Part shown: positions 35,944-45,232 of the stretch, piece after piece
How the letters are laid out: each line of letters starts with the position of its first letter
Numbering within the stretch: the first letter of the stretch is position 1
Origin: Bifidobacterium bohemicum DSM 22767
GTDB lineage: Bacteria > Actinomycetota > Actinomycetes > Actinomycetales > Bifidobacteriaceae
Direction of reading: 5' to 3'
Length of the DNA stretch: 64,000 nt
NCBI RefSeq assembly: GCF_000741525.1
Contig: NZ_JGYP01000002.1
Span: 744,001 to 808,000, forward strand
The notes under the pieces: model-generated
Told to the model about the DNA's origin: nothing
What the model saw: only the letters and a program-made list of their open reading frames with translations
Databases searched by the model: none
Position numbers and translations under genes: made by a program

Positions 35944-36423
35944 ATGGCCACCAAGATTCGTTTGAAGCGCATGGGCAAGAAGTTCTATGCCTTCTACCGC
36001 ATCGTCGTGATGGATTCGCGTAAGAAGCGTGACGGCAAGTCGATCGAGGAGATCGGCATCTACGACCCGAACAAGCAGCCTTCGCTCATTCAGATCGATT
36101 CCGAGCGCGCGCAGTACTGGCTGGGTGTCGGCGCACAGCCGAGTGAGCCGGTTTTGAACCTGCTCAAGATCACCGGCGACTGGCAGAAGTTCAAGGGTCT
36201 GCCGGGTGCCGAGGGCACGCTGAAAGTCGCCGAAGAGGGGCCGGACGCCGCCGCTCGCGTTGAGGAAGTCGATTCGAAGGCTCAGAAGCTCAAGGCCGCC
36301 GAGTCCGCCGCCAAGGCGAAGGCCGAAGCGGAAGCCGCGAAGGCCGCTGCCGAGACCGAAGAGGCCGACAGCAAGGAAGAGGCCGCTCCCGCCGCCGAAT
36401 CCGAAGCCGAGAAAGCCGAGTAG
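35944..36423 (+). CDS. rpsP: 30S ribosomal protein S16 with Ala/Glu/Lys-rich tail
   Basis: Residues 1-85 are a standard S16 ([45 protein letters not shown]). The remaining ~75 residues are an Ala/Glu/Lys-rich, probably helical or disordered extension, common in bifidobacteria. AAGGAG lies just before ATG. It heads the conserved ribosome-maturation cluster rpsP-khpA-rimM-trmD, with only 2 bp to khpA. Confidence 0.97.
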   Translation: MATKIRLKRMGKKFYAFYRIVVMDSRKKRDGKSIEEIGIYDPNKQPSLIQIDSERAQYWLGVGAQPSEPVLNLLKITGDWQKFKGLPGAEGTLKVAEEGPDAAARVEEVDSKAQKLKAAESAAKAKAEAEAAKAAAETEEADSKEEAAPAAESEAEKAE

Positions 36424-36425
36424 TC

Positions 36426-36659
36426 ATGCTCACCCAGGCCGTTGAACATCTTGTCCGCAACATCGTCGATTTTCCTGACGACGTGTCGGTAAGGTCTCAC
36501 GAAAACGCCCGCGGCGAATTGCTACGGGTGCGCGTCAACCCTGAAGACATCGGCCGTATCATCGGTCGCTCCGGCCGCACCGCGAATGCCCTTCGCACCG
36601 TGGTGCAGGCTCTGAGTGACCACGATGTGCGAGTCGACATCATGGATGTGCGCCACTAA
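36426..36659 (+). CDS. khpA: KH-domain RNA-binding protein KhpA
   Basis: The 77-residue protein is a single type II KH domain with the GXXG loop in EDIGRIIGRSGRTANALRTVVQA. The position between rpsP and rimM is diagnostic for KhpA (YlqC). In other Gram-positives it pairs with KhpB/Jag and binds many RNAs; here khpB is not in the window. It is spaced 2 bp from rpsP and 1 bp from rimM, so it is co-translated. Confidence 0.95.
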   Translation: MLTQAVEHLVRNIVDFPDDVSVRSHENARGELLRVRVNPEDIGRIIGRSGRTANALRTVVQALSDHDVRVDIMDVRH

Positions 36660-36660
36660 C

Positions 36661-37386
36661 GTGAACGAAGAATCACTCGGTTCATCGCGTCCGGCAGACC
36701 CTCAGCAACCAGAATCTGAGCTGCTGAGGGTCTGCCGTATTGGTCGCGCGCAAGGTCTCAAAGGCGAGGTCACGGTACAGACGTTTACCGGCGAACCAGA
36801 ACGAAGGTTTGCCGCCGGTTCCACGCTTTATACGTCGGACGGCGCACACACCTACACCGTCGCCCATTCCCGCACCTTCAAGGATCGTTGGATTCTGCAT
36901 TTCGAAGGTGTCGCCAACCGCGACGCTTCCGAAGCCCTCAACGGGTTGGAGCTGTATGCTCAGGCCGACGACCGTGACGAAATGATCGAAGAGGACGCCT
37001 GGTACCCCAAGGACCTTATCGGTCTGGAGGCGCGAATCGCTGACAAACCGGTCAACGGCGCTGATTCCGGCAAGGCGGGTGCCCTGGTCGGCAAAGTCGT
37101 CGATATGATTGACACGCCAGGCCAATCCCTGCTCAAGATACGCCTTGTCAGGCCGATGGTCGAGCACGCTGACGGCAGTTATGTTCCTGCCGAAAGCGCA
37201 AATGCCGAAACGCACGCAGGGAAAATCGAACAGTCCGGTAGTCGCAAAGGCAAAAGCAACGCCAAAGAGCCGAAAATCGTCAGAACGGCGCTGGTACCCT
37301 TCGTGGACCAGCTTGTACCCGACATCGATCTTGAAGCGGGTTCACTCAGGCTCGACCCTCCTTGCGGATTGATTCCTGGACTCTGA
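36661..37386 (+). CDS. rimM: 16S rRNA processing protein RimM
   Basis: RimM helps mature the 30S head by binding S19 and 16S rRNA. The N-terminal RimM domain begins LLRVCRIGRAQGLKGEVTVQTFTGEPERRF, and the PRC-barrel C-domain contains DAWYPKDLIGLEA and LVGKVVDMIDTPGQSLLKI. The end, ALVPFVDQLVPDIDLEAGSLRLDPPCGLIPGL, is canonical. The start is GTG 36661, one base after the khpA stop, giving 241 residues. The excess over the usual ~170-180 is a Lys/Ala/Ser-rich loop in the PRC barrel (about 175-205) and a long N-terminus. Confidence 0.95.
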   Translation: MNEESLGSSRPADPQQPESELLRVCRIGRAQGLKGEVTVQTFTGEPERRFAAGSTLYTSDGAHTYTVAHSRTFKDRWILHFEGVANRDASEALNGLELYAQADDRDEMIEEDAWYPKDLIGLEARIADKPVNGADSGKAGALVGKVVDMIDTPGQSLLKIRLVRPMVEHADGSYVPAESANAETHAGKIEQSGSRKGKSNAKEPKIVRTALVPFVDQLVPDIDLEAGSLRLDPPCGLIPGL

Positions 37387-37542
37387 CCCGTTCCCGACTG
37401 GCCAGGTCAGCAACTGTCATTTTCGTGATATTCCAAATTGCTTCAGTTGAATCGTGATTCACTGAATGCAGGGAGCAGTGAGGATTCTTCCCCACGGTCA
37501 GCGAAACGGCAGCTCATGAAACGACCTCGGACGGGGTCACGG

Positions 37543-37548
37543 TAGGGT
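37543..37548 (+). promoter_or_regulatory. -10 element (TAGGGT) before trmD
   Basis: TAGGGT ends 7 nt before the trmD ATG and no Shine-Dalgarno is present. trmD therefore probably has its own leaderless transcript besides any read-through from rimM, 169 bp upstream. Confidence 0.4.
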
Positions 37549-37555
37549 TGGTAAC

Positions 37556-38464
37556 ATGTTTATTGACATCGTTTCGGTATTTCCTGAGTATTTTCGCTCG
37601 CTCGACCTCGGCTTGTTCGGCAAAGCCATCGAACGCGGGCTTGTCGAAGTGCGCACGCATAACCTGCGCGACTGGACCCACGACGTGCATCATTCAGTGG
37701 ATGACACACCTGTGGGCGGCGGGGCCGGCATGGTGATGAAACCCGAAGTATGGGCCGAATGCCTTGACGATTTGCTGGACTTGGCCCCCCGAGGAATGAC
37801 GGGCGGCACTTCCGGTTCGAAAAACACGAAGAACGCAGGCGACGCTTCGGCGCCCGCAATACCGAGAGCCGAAGATCCTGAGCACGGTGTCGACCCGGAT
37901 CCCAAGGACACCGACTCCCCCATCCTTATCTTCCCTAACCCTTCGGCACCCCTATTCACCCAACACGACGCGACCGAACTGTCGCAGGCAAAGCGGCTCG
38001 TGTTCGGGTGCGGCCGCTACGAAGGCTACGACGCTCGAATCCCGACCTACTACGCTTCACAAGGCATCGACGTACATGAATATTCAATCGGCGACTACGT
38101 GCTCAATGGCGGCGAGGTCGCGGTGTCCGTGATGCTGGAGGCCATAACCCGCCTGGTGCCCGGATTCATGGGCAATCCGGAGTCCATCGTGGAGGAATCC
38201 TACACGGGCGGCGACGCGCTGCTTGAGTACCACCAATATACGAAACCGGCGGTTTGGCGAGGCTTGGCGGTGCCGGACGTACTGATCAGCGGCGACCACG
38301 GAAAAGTCGACCGTTTCCGTCGTGACGAGGCGCTGGCCCGTACATCGGAACTGCGGCCAGACCTGGTCGAGCGGCTCGACTGCTGCACGCTGAGCAAGCA
38401 GGACCGCAGAACGTTGATGACCCTTGGCTGGGAAGTCTCCGGCGACCATCCTCATAGGCTCTGA
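37556..38464 (+). CDS. trmD: tRNA (guanine-N1-)-methyltransferase TrmD
   Basis: TrmD makes m1G37 in tRNAs that read CNN and some CGG/CCN codons, using SAM bound in a trefoil knot. Start IDIVSVFPEYFRSLDLGLFGKAIERGL and DDTPVGGGAGMVMKPEV are family marks, and the knot motif is YSIGDYVLNGGEVAVSVMLEAITRLVPG. An insertion of about 45 hydrophilic residues (near 80-125, rich in Gly, Asp, Pro) separates the first knot segment from LIFPNPSAPLFTQHDA, making 302 residues rather than about 250. All catalytic parts are intact. Confidence 0.96.
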   Translation: MFIDIVSVFPEYFRSLDLGLFGKAIERGLVEVRTHNLRDWTHDVHHSVDDTPVGGGAGMVMKPEVWAECLDDLLDLAPRGMTGGTSGSKNTKNAGDASAPAIPRAEDPEHGVDPDPKDTDSPILIFPNPSAPLFTQHDATELSQAKRLVFGCGRYEGYDARIPTYYASQGIDVHEYSIGDYVLNGGEVAVSVMLEAITRLVPGFMGNPESIVEESYTGGDALLEYHQYTKPAVWRGLAVPDVLISGDHGKVDRFRRDEALARTSELRPDLVERLDCCTLSKQDRRTLMTLGWEVSGDHPHRL

Positions 38465-38474
38465 TATGTCAAAA

Positions 38475-38505
38475 TGGCCGAAGGTTGAACCGGCCGTCGG
38501 TTTTC
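38475..38505 (+). terminator. Possible terminator of trmD
   Basis: TGGCCG and CGGCCG pair around a 10-nt loop, followed four bases later by TTTT. It lies 10 bp past the trmD stop, with convergent nitroreductase on the other side. 38506-38679 contains nothing recognisable. Confidence 0.45.
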
Positions 38506-38679
38506 ATTCTTCAAGCGCTTTCACCCGATAGCACCCCGGCATGCCCCGCAGGAGAGGCGGTATCCAACCTTCCTGAAACAGGTTCGGCGCTTTACAACTG
38601 AAAACGCCCGCGGAATGGAAACCGCCCTCGAACTGAGCCGCCATCCGCCCGGATCGACTCCCGCCTTCACGGTCGAATG

Positions 38680-39285
38680 TCAGCGGCCAAGAACCCTTAC
38701 GCGCTCGGAAGCGGGCATCCGCTCGGTGTTGCCCGTGGCGGTTTCGAAATCACCGAAGGGCATCTGCGCGGTCAGTCGCCAGTCGGCAGGGATGTCGAAA
38801 GCCTCGCGGACGGCATCGTCGATGAGCGGATTGTAGTGCTGGAGTGAAGCGCCGATTCCGGCCTCGGAAAGCGCGGACCACACCGCAAGCTGCACCATGC
38901 CCTGCGCCTGCTGGGCATAGGTCGGGAAAGCGTCAGCATAAGTCGGGAACTGTTCAGAAAGCTGCCTGACTCCATTCTCATCGTCGAAGTAGAGCACGGT
39001 GCCGTGGGCTGCGGCGAAGGTGTCGATTTTGGCGCTGGTCTTGGCGAATGCCTCGTCGCTGGCTGCCACCTTGCGCAAAGCCCCCTTGACGATGTCATTC
39101 CATAACTTGTCGTGCTCCTGACCGAACAGCAGCACGACGCGTTGCGCCTGAATGTTGAAGCCGCTCGGCACCGCCACGACCACGCGGCCAATCAGATCCA
39201 CCAGCTCATCATCGCTCAGTTTCGAAGTGCCCTGAAGCATGTACTGGGAATGACGGCCTTCCAGTGTTTCGACAAAATCGGACAT
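38680..39285 (-). CDS. Nitroreductase-family oxidoreductase
   Basis: The 201-residue protein fits the Frm2/HBN1-like branch of FMN-dependent nitroreductases. Marks are FVETLEGRHSQYMLQ at the N-terminus, PSGFNIQAQRVVLLFGQEHDKLW (FMN contact), AQQAQGMVQLAVWSALSEAGIGASLQHYNPL and IPADWRLTAQMPFG. These enzymes reduce nitro or quinone compounds with NAD(P)H; the natural substrate is unknown. ATG 39285 follows AAGGAGAAAAC. The gene is alone: 39286-39658 upstream contains no supportable gene. Confidence 0.9.
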   Translation of the reverse strand: MSDFVETLEGRHSQYMLQGTSKLSDDELVDLIGRVVVAVPSGFNIQAQRVVLLFGQEHDKLWNDIVKGALRKVAASDEAFAKTSAKIDTFAAAHGTVLYFDDENGVRQLSEQFPTYADAFPTYAQQAQGMVQLAVWSALSEAGIGASLQHYNPLIDDAVREAFDIPADWRLTAQMPFGDFETATGNTERMPASERVRVLGR

Positions 39286-39658
39286 GTTTTCTCCTTATTT
39301 CACATCAGTAGTCCACGCGGCGAACCGAATGGCTTATGTCGTCAACAATACCGTCGTCCGCCTAAAGTGTTCACAGTAAAAAACGATTGTTCGCTAAGCA
39401 GTTCTGTGAGCTATCACACGCGACGTATCATATTTCTTTCTTAGCATAATCGATGCCGTTTGATTGACCCGTTGTGTTTACCGACCTCTACTTATTCGAA
39501 AACCCTAGGCCGCACATATCCGCGGCTCATCGCACAAGGTCATCTGATTGAAGGGTCGGCGCAAGCCATCCCGTTCGATCGATGAGACAAGCTCTCTTAT
39601 TTCGCACGACCGACGGATCCCACGTCGCAGGTCTTCCCACCGAGAATAACGCCACCAC

Positions 39659-40294
39659 TTACGCAGCGCTCGTATCGCTTGAACCGTCGTTCGCGGGCAA
39701 CGCCTGCCCGTCATCGGCCGCAACCGCCTCGATATAGAACACGGCCGTCTCGCCATAGTCGCGACGGTCGGCGAACCGCCAGCCTACGGGCAGACTCAAT
39801 GCCTCGGAACGCGTCGATCGCTCAAAAACGATGATCGTCCGCGAATCAACGACATCGGAAACAGCCAGACCAGCCACCAATGCGTTGCAATCCGAGGTGG
39901 CAAAATCGTAGGGTGGGTCGGCAAAAACCACATCGAACGCAGGTCCACTGTAACCGGAGGCGATACGCTCGGCACGTTTGCGAACCACCCGAGCCTTCAT
40001 TGCGCCGGCATCCCAAGCCCGATTGCGCTTGAGTTCTTCCAACGTCCGGGAGATCAGCGCCGAAGCCGGGCCAGCCGCTTCGACGGCCACCAACTGGTCG
40101 GCGCCACGCGAAAGCGCTTCGATGCCAAGCGCGCCGGTGCCGGCGAACAGATCGAGCACGCGAGCGCTTTGCAGCACGCCCCAAGACTCAAGTTTCGAGA
40201 AAATGGCCTCTTTGGTGCGATCGGTGGTCGGTCTGGTGCCGGGTTTCGCTTTGGAAAGTTCGAAACCTTTGAATCGCCCTGAAATTACACGCAT
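39659..40294 (-). CDS. rsmD: 16S rRNA (guanine966-N2)-methyltransferase RsmD
   Basis: A SAM-dependent Rossmann methyltransferase that modifies G966 of 16S rRNA in the 30S subunit. Markers are MRVISGRFKGFEL and RPTTDRTKEAIFSKLESWG, then VLDLFAGTGALGIEALSRGA (SAM binding) and VVFADPPYDF (catalytic D/N-PPY). The 211 residues include a short C-terminal tail. A TACCAT -10 element (40301-40306) lies 6 nt before ATG 40294, suggesting leaderless expression. It is 126 bp downstream of recG, which is on the same strand. Confidence 0.95.
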   Translation of the reverse strand: MRVISGRFKGFELSKAKPGTRPTTDRTKEAIFSKLESWGVLQSARVLDLFAGTGALGIEALSRGADQLVAVEAAGPASALISRTLEELKRNRAWDAGAMKARVVRKRAERIASGYSGPAFDVVFADPPYDFATSDCNALVAGLAVSDVVDSRTIIVFERSTRSEALSLPVGWRFADRRDYGETAVFYIEAVAADDGQALPANDGSSDTSAA

Positions 40295-40420
40295 ACCATC
40301 ATGGTACCGTCTGGGAAGACCCAGGGACTCGAAGACCGAAGGTTCAAGACGTTGCCGGCGTATACGCCTCCAAACATCATGGACTTTCGCAGGGGAGCCA
40401 CAGATCGCTTCCGACGAGGT

Positions 40421-43228
40421 TCAGCTGCTCAGGATTGCCGATTCGCCGCCCCGCGTGAAGTCGAGCACGGCACCGGCCAATTCGATCTCACCCTCCAATG
40501 ACGGATCCCGGGCCAGGAGAGCCGAAGCCTGCGAACGTGCGTCGGCTATGATCCTGGCGTCCTGCACAACGCGCAACAGCTTGAGGCCGGACTTGGCACC
40601 CGACTGCGCATCCCCGAGCACATCACCGGCACCGCGCAGTTCAAGGTCCGCCTCCGCGATCTTGGCGCCATCCAAGGTGTCGGCCACCACGGAGACGCGT
40701 TGCTCGGCGATGCTGCCGGGTTCGGCACGCGAGACGAGGAACGCCCACGAGTTGGTGCCACCGCGCCCCACGCGCCCGCGCAACTGGTGTAGTTGGGTCA
40801 GTCCATATCGGTCCGCATCGAAAATCACGATACAACTGGCCTGTGGCACGTCCACCCCCACTTCGATGACGGTGGTCGCGACAAGTATCGGCGTTGCACC
40901 CGATTCAAAATCAGCCATGACCCGACGTTTGGTTTCGTCATCGTCACGCCCCGTCAGCGTCGAGAAGGCGACACCGGCGAACTGCGGCAGTGACGCCAGA
41001 CGCTCGGCGATCTCATCGACGGCGTGCAGCGGCGGTTTTGGCGCGGCGTCCGCCAGGCCGTCCTGCCCGAAGTGGGCTTCGACGAAGTCGCCTTCCACGT
41101 CATTGTTTTTGGTGGAACGAACCTTTCCGACAGGTGACCGGACATGCGTTTGCCCCGATACGGCATCTTCCGCAACCGACGAACCGCCACGTTGCCCCGG
41201 CCGTCCGTCAACGCCATCATCGCTCCTATCGCCGTCGTCGATCGGATTCCCTTCGATCCGCGGGCACACGACGTAGGCCCGCTCCCCCGCATCGATCCGC
41301 CGCCGAATATGCACGAACATCTGTGCCATGGTGTTCGCATCCGCTTCGGGCACCACCACCGTCCGTATCGGCTTACGCCCACCCGGCAGTTCGGTCAGGG
41401 TGGAGATATCGAGGTCACCGAACCATGTCATCGCAGCCGTGCGTGGGATCGGCGTGGCGGTCATGACGAGCAGGTGCGGCGTCTTATCGCCTTTTTCCCG
41501 TAGTGTATCGCGTTGTTCGACACCGAAGCGGTGTTGTTCGTCAATCACCACCAGAGCAAGGTTCGGCGCCTGGAAGGTTTTGGAAAATGCCGCGTGCGTG
41601 GCGATGATGATGCCGGGATCGCCGCTTGCGCATTGCGCCAATGCCCGTCGCCGCGCGGCCAGCTTCATGCCTCCGGTCAGCAACGTCACAGGAACGTCAT
41701 CCTCGAGTTTATCGACCATCCGTCGTATCGACTGCGCATGCTGCTCGGCCAGCACCTGCGTGGGCGCGACCAGCACGGACTGGTAACCGGCACCGACGGT
41801 CTGGAGCATGGCCGCAAGCGCCACAACGGTTTTGCCTGAGCCGACCTCACCTTGCAACAGCCGTTGCATCGGATATCCGTGCCCCATATCCTCGCAGATA
41901 TCGTCAATCACTTCCCGCTGGCCTTGCGTCAATTCGAACGGCAGGGAGTCAAGAAACCGCTCACGCAAAGGCCGCCCCGCGTCGCAGTCGAACGCGTTCG
42001 CTTTCCGAGCCACCGTCCGCGCCTGCAACACGGATACCTGGGAGACGAAGGCCTCCTCATAACGCATTGCGTTTATGCCTTCACGGAATTGCTTGGTGGA
42101 TTGCGGATCATGAATGGCAAGGAACGCGTCGGCTCGGTGCATCGTTTTTCGCGCGGCGATGACGTCGGCGGGAAGCACATCGGCGATGGCCTGACGCAAT
42201 GCAGGAATGTCATCAGTCGGACCGACGGAGGCCGGGTCGTCTTGGGGATCCACCTGGCCGAATGACTCATTATCCGCTTCACCGCTCATTCTCACATTTT
42301 CCGGGCGGCTTTCACCTTCGTCATGGGCGCCGTTCGGTTCACCCGGCCGTGGGCTCGCAACCGCGTCACCGTGCCGCAGTGCATCCAGCATAGACAGGAT
42401 CGATTCATGGATGTGGTCGCTCGAAATACGTGAGCTGGCATGGTAGACCGGTCGCGGCCTGCACACCCGCGCCAATGCCTGAGCCGAAGTCCGGGCATCG
42501 TAGCGGATTCCGCCTCGCTCCGGACCGGCCCCGGCATCACCGAAGGCAGACACACCATCCTCACCGTCACCTCGACCGTTCAGCCTGCCTTGAGTGTCCG
42601 GATTGCGCAGACCCGTCGCATTGCCCACAGCGTTATCGCCATTGAGCGCTTTGCCGTCGACGGAGAGACCCGGACGCGAAACCCTGATGTCATCGCCGCG
42701 CGAAGCCGCACCAATAACGGTGTTTGCGGTCCTCGTTTCACCGCGATCGAACGGCTCGAACACCATGGCGTCTTCCGGCGCGACGGTCAGAATCTCGGGA
42801 TGCGTGAATTGCAGCTGACCGTTGAATGCCGTGGGCGCGCCCGCCACGACCACGGTCGACGACGTGCGCAATCGCCCTGCAAGCCAGTCCATATATTGTT
42901 TTTTGTGCGAGAAGAACACGAGTCTGCACCTCGAGCCGCGTACATGCCGCCAAGCCGCGAATTCCGCATCGTTCACCAATGCCTCAAGCCGGAAGCCGCG
43001 CCGACCCCCCATCGGCACGACACGCACGTCAAGCACCCTGGCTGCGAATGCCATCGGAATGCCGACCCTGGCTTCACTCACGGCATGCAGCGACACGGGA
43101 TCGGTGACCCGAAACGGATAATACGTCAACGCGTCAGCGACGGTCGTCACGCCAAGCGCCTTGAGCGCACCGACACGTCTGCCGTTGGAGATCAACTTGG
43201 AAATCGGGGTATCGAGGCTCACGTTCAT
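40421..43228 (-). CDS. recG: ATP-dependent DNA helicase RecG
   Basis: RecG remodels stalled replication forks and Holliday junctions. The wedge (OB-fold) domain spans the N-terminus (DALTYYPFRVTDPV...). SF2 helicase motifs follow: Walker A GEVGSGKT with Lys466, VVIDEQHRFGVEQ (DEAH-like), MTATPIPRTAAMTWFGDLD, and GRVGRGGTNSWAFLV with the TRG tail. At 935 residues it is far longer than the usual ~690. Extra hydrophilic segments interrupt the wedge/linker region (roughly 155-345) and the area between the two RecA lobes (about 655-715). A TAGAAT -10 element (43235-43240) 6 nt before the ATG implies a leaderless start. Confidence 0.95.
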   Translation of the reverse strand: MNVSLDTPISKLISNGRRVGALKALGVTTVADALTYYPFRVTDPVSLHAVSEARVGIPMAFAARVLDVRVVPMGGRRGFRLEALVNDAEFAAWRHVRGSRCRLVFFSHKKQYMDWLAGRLRTSSTVVVAGAPTAFNGQLQFTHPEILTVAPEDAMVFEPFDRGETRTANTVIGAASRGDDIRVSRPGLSVDGKALNGDNAVGNATGLRNPDTQGRLNGRGDGEDGVSAFGDAGAGPERGGIRYDARTSAQALARVCRPRPVYHASSRISSDHIHESILSMLDALRHGDAVASPRPGEPNGAHDEGESRPENVRMSGEADNESFGQVDPQDDPASVGPTDDIPALRQAIADVLPADVIAARKTMHRADAFLAIHDPQSTKQFREGINAMRYEEAFVSQVSVLQARTVARKANAFDCDAGRPLRERFLDSLPFELTQGQREVIDDICEDMGHGYPMQRLLQGEVGSGKTVVALAAMLQTVGAGYQSVLVAPTQVLAEQHAQSIRRMVDKLEDDVPVTLLTGGMKLAARRRALAQCASGDPGIIIATHAAFSKTFQAPNLALVVIDEQHRFGVEQRDTLREKGDKTPHLLVMTATPIPRTAAMTWFGDLDISTLTELPGGRKPIRTVVVPEADANTMAQMFVHIRRRIDAGERAYVVCPRIEGNPIDDGDRSDDGVDGRPGQRGGSSVAEDAVSGQTHVRSPVGKVRSTKNNDVEGDFVEAHFGQDGLADAAPKPPLHAVDEIAERLASLPQFAGVAFSTLTGRDDDETKRRVMADFESGATPILVATTVIEVGVDVPQASCIVIFDADRYGLTQLHQLRGRVGRGGTNSWAFLVSRAEPGSIAEQRVSVVADTLDGAKIAEADLELRGAGDVLGDAQSGAKSGLKLLRVVQDARIIADARSQASALLARDPSLEGEIELAGAVLDFTRGGESAILSS

Positions 43229-43351
43229 ACCTTCATTCTAAGGAGCTCGGTCGAACGTCGACCACGACGCACCAGACAGGAGGGCGATGTCCGTCCGGAA
43301 GACGGGGGGGGGATAATCCTCATCGGAACCTTGATCCATGCATCCCACGGC

Positions 43352-43391
43352 AAAGGCCCCGCATGCCGACGATACGGCAAAACGAGGCCTT
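43352..43391 (-). terminator. Hairpin after the MFS exporter gene
   Basis: AAGGCC and GGCCTT arms with an inner TTGCCG/CGGCA pair, followed on the minus strand by TTT, lie 43 bp past the MFS stop. A G9 tract is nearby at 43304-43312. Confidence 0.55.
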
Positions 43392-43434
43392 GATGCGTTA
43401 CGTCACCGAGCGGGCTGATCATCGCGAACGGATG

Positions 43435-44958
43435 TCACCCCTGACGCACCGCCCCCTCGGAGACGGTGGAGGCCTTGAGCCAGAAGGAGGCGACCAACGC
43501 GATCACCGCCAACGCCAGCGCAAAAACAAAGCCCCACCGGCAACCGGCGACGAAGGCCGCTGCCTTGCCTGCGCCGGCCGCCTGCGCACCGGATTGACCG
43601 GCGCTGAGCAGAATGGTCGTGACTGCGGTGATCACCGCGCCCAGCACCTGCTGCAGCGTGTTGAGGATGGTCGAGCCGTCCGTGGAAAGATTCCCCGGCA
43701 GCGCGCCGAGCGCCGATGACTGTGCAGGGTTCATCGCCATCGGCACACCGATCATGAGGATGACGTGCGCGAAGACGACGAAGGCCAACGCCGAGTTCGG
43801 TCCTGCGAGCATGAGCAGCACGATTCCGACCACGGAAAGAGCCAAGCCGCCGCGAACTAGCCATTTGGCGCCGAAGATGTCGTAGAGCCGCCCGGAGATC
43901 ATGGACATCGCCGCATTGACGATGCCGCCGGGCAACATCACCAGTCCGGTCAGGGCCACACGCACGCCCAAGCCGTTTTGCAGCTCCTGGGGCATCAGGT
44001 ACATGGTCGCCAGGGTGATGCCGAAGTTCATCATCACGATGACCGCCCCGACGGCGAACTGGGGAATGGCCAGCGCGCGTAGGTCGATCACCGGGGCGGT
44101 CATATGCAACTGACGGTAGCTGTACCATGCGATGGCCGCGACGCCGACGACCAGAATAAGCACCACCTGCCATGCAAAGCCGAGCACGCTGACCAGACTC
44201 ACGCCAAGCACCAGTCCGCCGAAGCCCAGAACCGAGGTCACGCACGAGAGCAGGTCGATGTGCGGACGCGTGAGCTCGTATGGATTGACCATCCAGACCG
44301 CGGAGCACACCAGCGCCACGACCGAGATGACCGCGAAGAACACGAAGATCGAACGCCAGGAGAACGCGGCGATCAGAGCGCCCGAAAGCGTCGGGCCGAT
44401 GGCCGGGGCGAACATGACAACAAGAGCGGCGACCCCCATCGCTGAACCGATTTTGTTCAGCGGGAAGAGTTCAAGGATCACGGAGAACATCATCGGCAGC
44501 ACCAGACCTGTCGAGACGCCCTGGATCACGCGACCGGCCAGCAGTACGCCGAACATCGAGGACGGCGAGGCCGCGCAGATCAGCGAGCCGACCAAAAAGG
44601 AGGAAAGCGCGACAAATACGAGGGTGCGGGTCTTGAACCATTTGGTCAAGAGGCTGGAGAAGGGCAGCACGACGCCGATGACGAGCATATAGCCCACCAC
44701 CATCCATTGCGCGACGCCGGCCGAGATCCCGAAGCTCGCTTTGAAATCAGGCAACGCGATGTTCATGGAGGTCTCGCTGAGCATACCAAGGAAAGCCCCC
44801 ATGTACAGGCCGAGCATGGCAAGGTGCGGGTGAGGCACCGCGCAACGCGCCTTTGGTTGATTCGGGGCACCACCGACCCCTTGCTGCGGCCTGAGACCGA
44901 CGTTTTGTGATTGCCGCCCGTTTTCGGGCGCGGTGACACCAGGCATGGTAGAAACCAT
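43435..44958 (-). CDS. MFS drug exporter, DHA2 (14-TM) family
   Basis: The 507-residue protein has a hydrophilic N-terminus of about 45 residues and then 14 predicted helices. DHA2/EmrB-QacA marks are SETSMNIALPDFKASFGISAGVAQWMVVGYML (motif D and helix 2), SSLLTKWFKTRT (motif A region) and LAGRVIQGVSTGLVLPMM (motif B, with the conserved Arg). Such proteins expel hydrophobic cations or drugs by proton antiport; the substrate here is unknown. ATG 44958 follows AAAGGGAAG. A near-palindrome with TTACGTAA at its centre (45148-45169) sits upstream and could be an operator. The next gene downstream is recG. Confidence 0.88.
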   Translation of the reverse strand: MVSTMPGVTAPENGRQSQNVGLRPQQGVGGAPNQPKARCAVPHPHLAMLGLYMGAFLGMLSETSMNIALPDFKASFGISAGVAQWMVVGYMLVIGVVLPFSSLLTKWFKTRTLVFVALSSFLVGSLICAASPSSMFGVLLAGRVIQGVSTGLVLPMMFSVILELFPLNKIGSAMGVAALVVMFAPAIGPTLSGALIAAFSWRSIFVFFAVISVVALVCSAVWMVNPYELTRPHIDLLSCVTSVLGFGGLVLGVSLVSVLGFAWQVVLILVVGVAAIAWYSYRQLHMTAPVIDLRALAIPQFAVGAVIVMMNFGITLATMYLMPQELQNGLGVRVALTGLVMLPGGIVNAAMSMISGRLYDIFGAKWLVRGGLALSVVGIVLLMLAGPNSALAFVVFAHVILMIGVPMAMNPAQSSALGALPGNLSTDGSTILNTLQQVLGAVITAVTTILLSAGQSGAQAAGAGKAAAFVAGCRWGFVFALALAVIALVASFWLKASTVSEGAVRQG

Positions 44959-45147
44959 ACTTCCCTTTCAATTGCGATTCCGTGACTTACCGCCGTTCAG
45001 GCCGCACGAAACCAATAAGATTCCACGCCCGAGGCGTGCTGCTTGGCGAGGGTGGCGCCATACGGCAACCGCTCCATAAACGGGAACCCCTCGTATTCCC
45101 GAAGCAAGTGGTCATTGTTCGCAACCCTTTGGACATTCCGGCCACCG

Positions 45148-45169
45148 TTGAGGTTACGTAACACCTCAA
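45148..45169. promoter_or_regulatory. Near-palindromic site upstream of the MFS exporter
   Basis: TTGAGG and CCTCAA arms flank a TTACGTAA centre between the rpmB terminator and the exporter gene. It has the size and symmetry of an operator for a TetR or MarR-type repressor, but no such gene is adjacent. 44959-45147 has no supportable gene. Confidence 0.3.
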
Positions 45170-45174
45170 TAAAA

Positions 45175-45205
45175 GACCCCCGACGTCTCATAACGTTCGG
45201 GGGTC
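45175..45205 (-). terminator. Rho-independent terminator of rpmB
   Basis: Minus strand: GACCCCCGAACGT pairs with ACGTCGGGGGTC with one bulged base, then TTTTATT. It lies 28 bp past the rpmB stop. Confidence 0.85.
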
Positions 45206-45232
45206 AAAGCTTAAAAAGCCGAATACCGCGAT

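Noticed and set aside
43304..43312. G9 tract as a phase-variation switch
   Set aside because: It is intergenic and downstream of the MFS gene; runs of 9 are expected about twice by chance in 64 kb at this GC.
44097..44128. Plus-strand ORFs over the MFS, RecG, lacZ and gat genes
   Set aside because: These are mirror frames of high-GC coding sequence; the minus-strand products carry clear family motifs.
44997..45191. 64-codon minus-strand ORF between rpmB and the MFS exporter
   Set aside because: Its start codon lies inside the rpmB terminator hairpin and the product is not recognisable.
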